Shown here one piece after another: positions 9,894-21,100 of a stretch of DNA of 64,000 bases. The notes beneath the pieces were generated by a model, which was not told the origin of the DNA, did not search any database, and was given only the letters and a program-made list of their open reading frames with translations. The first letter of the stretch is position 1; every line of letters starts with the position of its first letter. The position numbers and the translations under genes are program-made. The stretch comes from Vicia villosa (lineage: Eukaryota; Streptophyta; Magnoliopsida; Fabales; Fabaceae): positions 62,001-126,000 of the forward strand of contig NW_026705401.1 in the NCBI RefSeq assembly GCF_029867415.1, in the 5' to 3' direction.

Positions 9894-11752
9894 ATGGATT
9901 CCGAAACAAGCATCAAGAATCTCGAAGCACAGAACGCCCAAGTTCAGATAGTAATTCTGGAGCTAGCAAATGGGCAACAAGAACTGAAAGCCTTGATAAC
10001 CAAGAAGAAAAAGAAGCCCAAGGGATCTGTAGGTTTAAGCCACCTCGTGAGGAAAGTCAGAGTCCCAGCCAGGATGCCCAGAAAAGCGCCAATCCCTGAA
10101 GTAGTCGGTGAAGGTGATCAAGAAGACAACCACAGCAACCAGGGTTCTGCCAAACTCTCTCTCTCTCTCTCTCCTGATGAAGAAGATTATCACTTCGAAG
10201 ACGAACAGGGTGATAGCAAATACCAGCAGTTGGAAGAATGCATGAAAGTTATGGAGATACAGAAAATACCTAGTTTAGACTTCAATGATCTTGGACTTGT
10301 CTCAGATATTGTTATCCCTCCAAAGTTCAAAGTTCCTGTCTTTGCAAAGTATGATGGATTCTCTTGCCCAAAGTTGCATCTAAGGTCCTATGTAAGGAAG
10401 ATACTACCTCATACGGCAGATAACAAATTGTGGATTCATTTCTTCCAGGAAAGTCTGTCGGGTACACAACTCGAGTGGTACTACCAACTGGAAAGTGCAA
10501 AAGTTCACACCTAGGAAGATCTGGCTGCTGCTTTCTACAAACAGTATCAATACAACGCTGACCTTGCACCAACCCGTACTCAACTACGAGGCATGACCAT
10601 GGCACCAAAAGAAAGTTTCAAAGAGTATGCACAAAAGTGGAGAGATCTAGCTGGAAGGGTTCAACCACCCTTATCTTATCGCGAGCTGGTCGACATGTTC
10701 ATGGGCACTTTAACTGGCCCTTTCTACAGTCATTTGTTGGGAAGCTCGTCGTCAGGTTTCACTGACCTAATATTAACTGGAGAGCATGTTGAAAGCGGCA
10801 TTCAAAGTGGAAAAATTCAAGTAGGCTCCTCCTCTGGTACTACAAAAAGGCCCATCAGTGGGAGAAATGAAGTCAATACAATGCATAGTCAGAAAGGTCA
10901 CAAAAGTGAGCATCACCAATCTGTAGGGGCTGTTCTGATCTCTGCATCTGCACCTCAAAAAGATCAACCGCCAAAGTATACGCGTCGACCAGATGCACCA
11001 AGAAGAAACTTCACCAGAATCAATATGCCAATCTCTCAAGCATTGCAACACTTGTTAAAAGCAAATATGATTAAATTGAAAGACCCTCAGAAGAATGTCA
11101 ACACTTCCTCTCCTAGTTATCGCCCCGACGGAACATGTGCATACCATTCTAACTGTTCAGGACATGACGCAGATCACTGTTGGGCCCTAAAAAATAAAAT
11201 CCAAGACATGATAGATGCTGGGGAAATTGAATTCGATCCTCCAGAGACTCCAAATGTCATCACTGCGCCTATGCCAAAGCACGACAAGACTGTTAATGCT
11301 ATCATGGACACTGTTTATATCTATGATGTGAGAGAGCTGTCAACTCCGCTCCTTGAGGTCAAAAGAAAGCTAATACGAGCTGGATTATTTCCAGGTTGTG
11401 ACCCTGATTGATTTTATTGTGCACACCTACCCAATGGTTGTGAGAATCTGAAAAGAGGAATTCAAAAGTGGATGGATCGTCGTATCATTATGTTTGAGAA
11501 ACTTCCTTCTATAGACAATTTATGCGAAGTTTTTTCAAATGGGATGAAGATAGAGGATGTCTCAGTGGTTTCTAACATACCATTGAAAATCCCTACCAAA
11601 GCTCCCTTCAAGATTTCTGCTACACCCAGAGTAGCATCTGTAATCATTACCAATCCGGCTCCATTTCCATATCCTCAGATAAAGCTGTCCCGTGGAGTTA
11701 TGGCACTAATGTTTATATCCATGGAGTTAAGCAAGACACCTTGACTGAATAG
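9894..11752 (+). pseudogene. gag: Ogre gag, interrupted
   Basis: Starts at ATG 9894 (MDSETSIKNLEAQNAQVQ), with a heptad-like N-terminus and a KKKKKPK basic run. A CT microsatellite (10154-10173) encodes LSLSLS. The capsid-like part includes KYDGFSCPKLHLRSYVRKI, LEWYYQL and MAPKESFKEYAQKWRDLAGR, typical of Ogre/Tat Gag. A Cys/His cluster (CAYHSNCSGHDADHC, about 11137-11180) stands where a zinc-knuckle-like element occurs in this group. Lesions: TAG at 10512-10514 (probably from TGG), TGA at 11409-11411, a frameshift near 11680-11690, and TAG at 11750-11752 (CAG expected). In Ogre, gag and protease form one frame, and here they remain contiguous apart from the lesions. Gag forms the particle that packages element RNA. 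Confidence 0.85.
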
Positions 11753-13639
11753 GCTTTGAATTTCACTACTCCAACTGTTGATAATATTGTGGGGACTAGT
11801 AAGATTACAAGAAGTGGAAGGATCTTTTCACCAAAAATTTCTCCAAATGTTACTACTACTCCAGTCCAGGTCCCAGTTCCTAATCAAAATATCAACGCTC
11901 GAGGCAAAGAGCCACTAGTTGAACCAGTTCAAGTACTTGTGGAAGTCATTGTTGAAGATCTGTTGAGGCAAGAAATGGAGGAAATATTGAAAATCATATG
12001 CAAAAGTGATTACAATATTGTCGAACAACTGGGGCACACTGCTTCAAAGATTTCAATGCTGTCTCTGCTAAAGTATTCAGAAGCTCATGCCAAGGCCCTG
12101 ATGAAATTCTTGAAAGCTGCACATGTACCACAGGAGATTTCAGTCGACCAATTTGAAAATTGTGTTGCCAATCTAACAGTAGATAACGGTCTCGGTTTAT
12201 CTGATGCTGATTTAACCCCTGCTGGGAAAAATCACAATAAATCCCTGCACATCTCTATTGAATGTAACGGCACCACTTTGTCTCATGTGCTGGTAGACAA
12301 TGGTTCCTCGTTAAATGTGTTACCAAAAGTAGTACTGGAAAAACTTGACTTCGAAGGAGTTGTGTTACAACCAAGCGATGTTGTGGTAAGAGCCTTCGAC
12401 GGGTCAACAAGAACAGTATACGGAGAAGTTAAGCTCCCAATAAGAGTGGGCTCTCAGATCTTTGATTCTACCTTTTATGTGATGGAAATTCATCCAGCAT
12501 ACTCCTGTTTACTAGGACGCCCTTGGATACATGGGGCAAGCGCTGTAACTTCTACCCTGCATCAGAAGTTGAAATATCCGGTAAAAGGCAAGGTTGTCAT
12601 AGTTTATGGTGAAGAAGAATATGTGGTTAGCCACCTAAGTAACTCCAAGTATGTTGAGATGGATGATGAATTCATCGAAACCCCCTGCCAATCTTTTGAG
12701 GTGGTCCCTCCAGATGTCTCTACTGCCAAACATATTTCTGCTACTCCTGCTACAAGAATAACTCCAACTATGGCTTCTCTCAAAGATGCTAAAGCTGTGA
12801 TCGAAGAGGGTGGTTGCTTAGTATGGGGACAGCTCCTTGATGTACCTTACAGTTTCGATAAGCTAGGTCTGGGCTATGCTTATGGAACTCAGAAGAACGA
12901 TCAAAGTCCTCGTTCTGGAGGATTAATGTCACATCTCATCAGCCAAGGAGTAAATGCTATTGAAGATGAAGTTCCACCTGTTTCCAAGGAAGTTTGGGAT
13001 ACTTTGGGAGAACCAAGTGGCAGGTACGATTTTCTAGTTAAGTACACTGCTCCTCAGAGTTCTTTTATTGCCATTGAAGACGTTGTCCCAACTGGATGGG
13101 ATGATCAGTTTGAAGATTGCAAAAGTTTCACAAGTTCCATTATTGAGCAATACCAAAGTCCACCTAGTCCGAAAGAAGTCTGGGATACGCTGGGAGAACC
13201 AAGTGGTAAGTATGACTTTATGGTGAAGTATTCCGCTCCCCTGAGCTCGCAAGTCGCTATTGAAGACATCACCCCAACTGGATGGGATAAACATTTCGAA
13301 GACAATATGACACTCACAAGCCCTGTCGCTCCTGAAGAATTCTGGGAAACACCAAAAGATGAGAATGATTTTCTGGCGAAGTACACTGCTCCCCAGAATG
13401 CACAAGTCTCTATCAAAGATATCATCCCGACTGGATGGGACGATCTTATCGGGTATCTCTCTCAGCCAACAGAAGTATCTCAGCCTGGGCTCTCGTATCC
13501 AGCAGAGTATCTTGCTCATCCTGAAGGATCAACAGCTCATCTCGCCACCAAAGAAGTCAATGCTGTGGAAGACGAAGAAGACAACTGCAACTGGAGCTAT
13601 TGGATATTCCCTACTCACAACAATGGATTGAACAACTAG
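11753..13639 (+). pseudogene. pro: Ogre protease region with C-terminal peptide repeats
   Basis: Open for 629 codons after the TAG at 11750. The aspartic protease has its active-site motif as VDNGSSLNVLPK (about 12294-12329), the DNGS form usual for Ogre, and the downstream flap/hydrophobic motif CLLGRPWIHGA (about 12508-12540). After the protease, three tandem peptide units follow (EVWDTLGEPSG ... PTGWD), starting near 12986, 13172 and 13334, with spacing of 62 and 54 codons. The third is shorter. The frame ends with TAG at 13637-13639, before the non-coding interval that precedes RT. The protease matures Gag-Pol. The role of the repeated tail is unknown to me. The domain is intact but lies downstream of broken gag. 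Confidence 0.87.
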
Positions 13640-13942
13640 GAAGCTAAGGATGTTATCTCCTTTTATCAGGAGTAAATGCAATTTCCTTTTTTCGTTGTTT
13701 ATATGTTCAAAGATAAAAATGGTTCCTGAACTATCGAACCATGAACTTAAAAAGCCAGGTGCCTTGCCCGAAGCACACTGGTCCTTTTTATAAGGGTTTG
13801 TCATACCATGATCATATGTTCATTCAATAAAATCATGGGACGTTTGCATATTCAAATTTTGCGATCCTTTTTGTTTCTTTCTTTGCTTTATTCATTTTCA
13901 AATAGCTATGTGTTCTTACACACATCCACATAATAAATGCAG
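13640..13942 (+). other. Probable Ogre intron/spacer between protease and RT
   Basis: About 300 bp with stops in all plus-strand frames, a T-rich second half, and a possible acceptor AATAAATGCAG ending at 13942. Ogre elements are known to have an intron here that is spliced from some transcripts to join Gag-Pro to RT. The donor is not obvious: GT in AGGAGTAAATG (near 13672) is one option, but it lies after the protease stop codon. Confidence 0.5.
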
Positions 13943-15596
13943 ATTCACATTCACTCTGGATCCTGTTGATAACGATTCTGCTATTGCCAGTCATGACTTT
14001 GAAAATCCGATCTACCAAACTGAGGACGAAAGTGAGGAAGATTGTGAAGTACCTAGGGAACTTGCAAGGCTATTAGAACAAGAAGAAAAGACTATACAGC
14101 CGCATGAAGAACCAATTGAAATTATCAACCTGGGCAGTGACGAAGAAAAGAAAAAAGTCAAGATAGGGGCTGATTTAGAAGACAGTGTCAAGCAAAGACT
14201 GATTCAAATGTTACAAGACTACGTTGAGATATTCGCTTGGTCCTACAAAGATATGCCTGGTCTCGACACGGATATTGTGGTCCATCGCCTGCCAATCACA
14301 GAAGGTAGCACTCCAGTTAAGCAGAAATTGCGGAGAAGTAGGCCCGACATGTCCAAGAAGATCAAAGACGAGGTTGAAAAGCAATTCAACGCTGGTTTTC
14401 TAAAATTTGTGAGTTATCCTCCATGGATAGCTAACATCGTGTCTGTGCCTAAAAAAGACGGGAAAGTCAGAATGTGTGTTGACTATAGAGATCTGAATCG
14501 GGCAAGCCCCAAAGATGATTTCCCTTTACCTCACATCGATGTACTGGTTGACAATACTGCACAATGCAAGGTATTTTCCTTTATGGACGGATTCTCAGGT
14601 TACAACCAAATCAAGATGGCGCCCGAAGACATGGAAAAAACAACCTTTACAACACCCTGGGGAACCTTTTGTTACAAAGTAATGCCCATTGGTTTAAAGA
14701 ATGCAGGAGCAACATATCAGCGTGCAATGGTAGCTCTGTTCCATGATATGATTCATTAAGAAATAGAGGTCTATGTGGATGATATGATTGCAAAGTCCAA
14801 CACCGAAGAAGAACATCTAGTTCATCTGCACAAGCTGTTTGATAGACTCAGGAAGTACAGATTACGACTGAATCCGAACAAGTGTACTTTTGGAGTAAGA
14901 TCCGGTAAACTCTTAGGTTTCATCGTCAGCAGCAAAGGTATTGAAGTTGATCCTGCCAAGGTCAAAGCCATTCAAGAAATGCCTATACCCCGTACCGAGA
15001 AACAAGTCAGAGAATTCTTGGGACGTCTGAATTACATCGCCAGATTTATTGCCCATATGACTACTACTTGTGTGCCGATCATCAAACTGTTGAAGAAAGA
15101 TCAAGTGGAAAGATGGAACGACAAATACCAATTAGCCTTAGATAAAATCAAAGAATATCTTCAAAAACCACCAATCTTGTTACCACCAGTGGAAGGAAGA
15201 CCTAAGATAATGTACCTAATAGTGTTAGAAGATTCAATGGGGTGTGTACTGGGGCAACATGATGAGTCTGGCCAAAAAGAGCATGCGATCTACTATCTTA
15301 GAAAAAAGTTTACCGATTGTGAAACGAGATACTCACTGCTCGAGAAAACTTGTTGTGCCTTGGCATGGGTGGCTCGCCGACTCAGACAGTATATGCTAAA
15401 CCATACCACTTTCCTGATCTCCAAAATGGATCCTATCAAATATGTAATCGAAAAACCTGCTCTCTCTGGAAGAATAGCAAGATGGCAAATGATCTTAACA
15501 GAGTATGACATCCAGTACACTTCACAAAAAGCAATCAAAGGAAGTGTGGTGGCTGATCATCTGGCTCATCAAGCAGTGGATGATTATCAAGCATAA
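13943..15596 (+). pseudogene. pol: Ogre reverse transcriptase and RNase H, one nonsense stop
   Basis: The frame is open from about 13908 but homologous protein starts near 13943. A linker with DSAIASHDFENPIYQ and an acidic stretch precedes RT: PKKDGKVRMCVDYRDLN (about 14449-14499), FSFMDGFSGYNQIKM, and the catalytic box YVDDMIAKS (about 14771-14797). TAA at 14757-14759, five codons ahead of YVDD, replaces an expected Lys codon. The thumb/connection continues with PNKCTFGV and LGRLNYIARFI. RNase H has lost obvious catalytic context in part, but YSLLEKTCCALAWVARRLRQYM and VVADHLAH are typical of Ogre. The frame ends at TAA 15594-15596 at a deletion junction. It copies element RNA into DNA and degrades the template; this copy is inactive. 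Confidence 0.87.
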
Positions 15597-16296
15597 TCTC
15601 ATTTGTCGGTATGGCATCCCTGAAAGGATCATCACAGACAATGGCACAAATTTAAACAACAGGATGATTACCGAACTCTGCACGCAGTTCTAGATCAAAC
15701 ATCATAATTCCTCTCCATATCGACCAAAGATGAATGGCGCTGTAGAAGCTGCCAACAAGAACATCAAAAAGATCATACAAAAGATGACCGTAACCTACAA
15801 AGACTGGCATGAAATGTTACCTTTTGCTCTTCATGGTTATCGCACATCAGCGCATACTTCAACAGGGGCAACTCCATTTTCCTTAGTCTATGGTATGGAG
15901 GCAGTTCTTCCAATTGAAATTCAGATTCCTTCCCTAAGGATTATGAAAGAAGCCGATCTAGACGAAGACGATTGGATTCAGACTCGGTTGGACCAGATAA
16001 ACTTGATTGATGAGAAGAGGCTTGCAGCTATTTGTCATGGTCAGTTGTACCAGAAACGTATGATCAAAGCCTTCAACAAGAAAGTCAAAAGTCAGGCATA
16101 TCAAACCAGTGATTTGGTTGTCAAACGTATCATCTTACCACAGGGCGACCCTAGGGGCAAGTGGACTCCCACTTATGAGGGACCATTTGTAATCAAGAAA
16201 GTATTCTCTGGCGGAGCCATGTTGCTTACCACTATGGATGGCGAGGATTTCCCACACCCTGTAAATGCGGACATAGTCAAAAAGTACTTCGCTTAA
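15597..16296 (+). pseudogene. int: Ogre integrase remnant (core C-half and C-terminal domain)
   Basis: Starts abruptly, in a different frame from RNase H, at CRYGIPERIITDNGTNLNN (about 15604), which carries the second catalytic Asp. A TAG at 15691-15693 replaces a Lys codon. Then follow MNGAVEAANKNIKK (the catalytic Glu), YGMEAVLPIEIQIPS and the C-terminal GKWTPTYEGPFVIKKVF, ending at TAA 16294-16296. Missing are the second, archaeal-type RNase H expected in Tat elements, the HHCC zinc domain and the first catalytic Asp. An internal deletion of at least about 1 kb joined RNase H to the integrase core near 15590-15603. Confidence 0.85.
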
Positions 16297-16310
16297 AGAA
16301 ACGTTCGCTA

Positions 16311-16460
16311 AGTTGAAAACCTGAAAGGGCGACTTAGGCAAAAATGAGCGTCTCGGTGGATTGAAAACCTGAAAAGGCGATCCAGGCAGAAATTAGAGAC
16401 TAAATAAATAATAATTATCCCGGTAGGCTGAAAACCTGAAAAGGCAGCCTAGGCAAAAGT
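16311..16460 (+). repeat. Tandem repeat, three copies, in Ogre 3' region
   Basis: Copies of TTGAAAACCTGAAAAGGCGA-like sequence followed by CCAGGCAAAA, at about 16313, 16361 and 16428. Spacing is about 49 and 67 bp. Confidence 0.8.
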
Positions 16461-17640
16461 TAGGGAATAAAGCGTACGACTATGTCCCGTCTGGCTACCC
16501 ACTCACCTTCAAGGTTCAACACATCAAAGGCACCAATCAGTCCAATCATTTTCTCCCAACAAGTGAGGGATGAGATACTCGAAGACAGATTGGCAATAGC
16601 AGAGTTGAAACTTGACTGGATTGTTTTCACATAGCTATTTTCCTTTATAAGTACTTTTCAAAGTTTTATGACAATTTCCTACTACTAGGATTTTCGTCTC
16701 CTTGTACTAATCCGCCTATTATGGCTCTCTTTCAAAATCAATACAGTTCATGCTCAAAATCAATGTTTTCAATTTTTTTGTTTTGAACGCGTAAACGTCC
16801 CAATGATAATTTTGAATGAACATATGCATTTGAATATGATTGATGTTTATAAGAAAAACAGGAATAGCATTCAGGTAATGTCCCAATCATCTGGACATCA
16901 TCCCAAAACTAGCATCAGAAGAAAAGTTCCCCAACAGAGATGCGTTTCTCAGCAGATTCCTCAATGAGATTTTTCTCTCCAACAAAGTGATTCGAGAAAC
17001 CTTATTCCCCAGCAGGGCTGTTCAAGATCACTATCCCCAGAAGGTGTGATCCTCCACACCAAGGTTTGATCAAATAGTGCATCGGAGGATTACACACCTT
17101 TCTCATTCCCATTCAAGGTGCATCAAAATCAGAACTTTCATATTACCTTTCATCCTTGAGCGGTAGTCAAAGATCCCTCAACAGAGCACCCTGGTCCGTA
17201 AGGAAGTTCCCCAGCTGAGTATGCTCGAACAAGATAGCAAAGATCATCAACGATCATAATGCCTTCGTTTCCAAAATAACAAGCAGGGATTTATTTACCC
17301 AACCAGAAGTTTGATACGCTCTAAAACTGCATAAGTCATACATCATACACATATTCATACATAGCGTATAATTTTTCATGACAAACGCATACATAACATG
17401 CACGGTTCTCATTTATTTGAGAATCTCAACATATGCATTACATACATCATAACATTGCATGTCACTAACTTGGTTTTTTCAGGTAGACGAATATTCACAG
17501 CAAAGTTATTCTCAATCACATGCAGTATTCTCCTGGATTCTATTCAGACAAACATTGCCCTCAGATATAATCAAACCAAAGATTCATTCTGAAGAGATCT
17601 CTCTTTCCGAACCACCTATCAACCCAAAACAAGCAACACA

Positions 17641-17876
17641 GATCTAAGTCGATACCTTGGACGGTTCCTTAATGATCTACCTTCAAGATCTAAAGCGGAT
17701 ACCTCAGACGGTTCCACAACGATCATCTTCAAAGATCTAAAGCAGATACCTCAGACGGTTCCACAATGATCATCTTCAAAGATCTAAAGCGGAAAAACTT
17801 TGGACAATTCCGTAACGATCAGCCTCCAAGATTTAAAGCGGTAACCTCTGACGGTTCCATAACGGTCAACGCAGAG
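17641..17876 (+). repeat. 47-bp tandem repeat, five copies, in Ogre 3' region
   Basis: Units start GATCTAAAGCGGATACCTC-like at 17641, 17687, 17734, 17781 and 17830, each with GACGGTTCC-like and GATCATCTTCAAA-like segments. Copies 2 and 3 are nearly identical; the outer copies are more diverged. Confidence 0.88.
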
Positions 17877-18130
17877 GTTTTCAAATCCTTCATCAAGATA
17901 TAATCAATGGATTCATTCTGATGAACAAACCATCAACACATTCACCAGACGGAATCTGAAAACCCATCTCAGGTAATGTTTTGATCCACCAACGACATTT
18001 CTCAAGCCACATTCAAAGCAATTTCCAACATCACTTCCGGTGGAGGTAAGTGCAAATTTTTAGGGCATCTAAATATTCAATCATCTTCTACCTTCAGATT
18101 CCAATCGCTCTCTTCAGGTTTAAGAAGATT

Positions 18131-18143
18131 GAATAGGGGCAAC
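18131..18143 (+). promoter_or_regulatory. Ogre polypurine tract
   Basis: GAATAGGGGCAAC directly before the 3' LTR (TGTTATACC at 18144). This is the expected primer position for plus-strand DNA. Confidence 0.75.
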
Positions 18144-21100
18144 TGTTATACCCCAAAATTTGCCCGCATCTTTTTCAGAAAGAAGGCAGCAGACTTCTGT
18201 CTAAAAAATTGGGAGTTTCATATAATCTTGGATTTTATTTCATAAATATCCTGATTTTATGAATACTCGATTTTTAGAATATTTCTTATACGGTATTTTG
18301 GTTCGCTGTTGAAATTATTCTTACACAAACGCCAAATATTGTTTGTCACTTCACACACGCTGTTTATTTGAGATTTATTTACAGATAAATAGTACTGACG
18401 CAATTGGTACAGAATTAAATTTTTTGCAGGCGCAGAGTTCGGGGGTTCAGACTGTACTGGTAACAATTAATTTATTGTTTGTTTTGTTTCCCACTAATTT
18501 TTGTACTATACTATATTATTTTCAAAACTTTTCCTTTCTTTTCAAATCTCTTTCTTTCAAATCAAATCCTAACTTTATTCCATACATCTTTCTTTTCAAA
18601 CCCTACCATACACTTTCTTTCAATTCCTACTATCACTCAAATTTTCCTTTTTTGTACGGTATCACTTCATTCCCCAACGTCTCTATCCTTCTTTTCACTC
18701 TATAAATACCCCTCATTTTTTTTCATAAATTCTCACATCAACTTTCACTCATTTCCCAAATTTCTATCTCATAATTATTTTCTCTTCTTCCCCGACAAAA
18801 ATGGCAAAGTGGATGGACACGTTTTTTCTTATGGTCATCACTGTTTTGGTGGTGATTATGTCCTTTTTCTGTCTGCATAGTCCTGAAAAATGCGGACCTG
18901 GGATGTTTACACTCCCGTGCATCTATATATTGTTATTTATAGCATGGGTTTTTAATCGTCATTTTTAAAGTTTGTCGTATTTTTTGCTTTCAAATAATGT
19001 ACCATTCATTTTATTTGTCGTACTGTTCGTTATATTATGTAATATTTGTACTGTCAGTATTAAATGTTGTTCTATCTGTCGTACTGTCGTTTAATTATCA
19101 AGATAATATTATGTGTGTTTATTACTAGTTAAATATTTATTTTTCTGTGCATTAAATATTTTTCAAGATTATTATCGGTAATTTCGTTCGCGTACGGTAT
19201 ATTTTATTTGTTTATTATGTTTGTGTTTTTCTAACAACTCATGTAAATAAATTTTCACCATTAACACAACAAAAAACAAAAAGAAAAAATTAACTTTAAC
19301 TGTTAAGTTTTCACTTTAACTGTTACGTTAATGCCCGGACAGCCAGTTAACAGTCAAACCCGCTGACAACACGTTTCTCCGTGTTTGTACCATCATTCAA
19401 ATCAATCTTTTGAATTTCAAAATTTCAAGATTTTTGTTCTAGAAGTCTTCTGATAATCACATGATCAATAGAGACTCAACACTGCACAAAAATCAGGTAC
19501 GCTTAACTATCTCCTACACAAACAGTCCCTAACTAGGGTTTTTTGTTTTTTTCAGGAAAACAAGTTTTTTGAGACCTAAAATGGATTTCATGGATCTCCA
19601 TATGTCTCAAAGTACCCCCAGACAAATTTTCAAACTTCGATTCGCTCAGACGCACAGTCAGCAGCTCAAATAGTCAACAGACGACCAGTTTGACCGAAAA
19701 GTCAACAGACACTCAAAAATGAATTTTTTTTGTCAACATCCATATTTTGTCAAAAGATTCATCATTTGATCAATGGTTGATCATAATTCATCGAGAAAAG
19801 ATCAGAAATCAACAAAACCCTAAGTTTCAAAATTAGGGTTTTCTCCTAAAAAGTCAACTAAACTTTGACCGGTCACAACTCTCTCCTCGTTCATTCAAAA
19901 AATTCCAACCAAAGCTTGTTTTGAAGGAAATTCAATTATATTTCAAATGAAATTGATCCCATGGTCATTGGATTCAGCATTTGAAAAATATGAGCCAGGA
20001 CATTACAGGTCATTTTCAAAGTCAACTAAAAGTGGTTTTTTGTCAAAGGCCATAACATCAAGATAACTTCTCCAAATGCAAAAAAGTTTCCAAAGTAGCT
20101 TGTGGAGGACATCTTGAGGTTTCTAAAAAGTACAAGAACTCCTTCATATGATCAAAATTGAGGGAGATATGCCTTGTTGAAGTTGGCTATTTTTTGGGAA
20201 AATGCATGAAACCAACATTGATCAAAAATGTTTTTTTCCAAAAGAGGCCAAGTATTCATGATCCAAACATGTTTCTAATGATATTAAAGGGCTCCCACGA
20301 CCAACCTGAGGCCCATGGCATTTTTATTTCTTTTTTAATTTAATTTTATTCCATTTAAAGTTAAATTAAAAGAGAAATGGTTCAAGATAATGATTCAAGG
20401 CTTTTGTCCTTAGCATAAGCCATCAAAATTGATCCAAACTCTTTAGCATAGAGGTGTGTAGCAGGACTATAGCAAGAGGGATGAAGAAAATGAAGCCATG
20501 GTCAAGAAATTCAAACTTTTTAATATTAAAAAAACCAAAAGTTCAAAAGCAATCAAAGCTTCTTAGCTTAAGTTTGCAGCACTCTATTGCTTATATATTA
20601 TTTAGGATACTTCAGTAGTAACACACACAAAAAGATCCATCAAAGGAATAGCTAAGAAATTCTCAAAATTCTCAAAAAAATCTCAAAACTTTGTAATTTT
20701 CGTTTTCTAGTTTCCAACCATTATCAATACAAACTAATCATTCTAATCATCTCTTGGGACCTAATAGGATAGGTAAGCATGCATGGCTATGGTTGAAAAA
20801 CCCCTGGATCACATGTTCCATATTCACCATTTTCATTCACTTTCTTTAATTTTCATATCTCATAATTTAATATGTTTTAATGTAAACTAATATTTCTAAC
20901 AAGTTACTAAGATGGTTTGGGAGAGGTTTAAACCCTTACATGCAAGTTTCCACGTAAGAATTCTCATATACCATTATTGAGTTTTCAAGTATGTGAACTT
21001 TCGTATGCCATGTTTCATGCGTTTTTAGCCAAAACCAACACCACCATCATGTTCAGGAGATCATTTTAAGTCAACCTGGGTGGCCCTTGTTTTGGTTCAT

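Larger units (their letters stand above)
16297..18130 (+). other. Ogre 3' untranslated region
   Basis: About 1.8 kb with no coding signal. It holds two tandem-repeat tracts (16311-16460 and 17641-17876) and phrases repeated more loosely (CCCCAGCAG, CTCAACAGAG) between 16900 and 17220. Repeat-rich, fast-changing 3' regions are a known property of Tat/Ogre elements and can seed satellite DNA. Confidence 0.75.
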
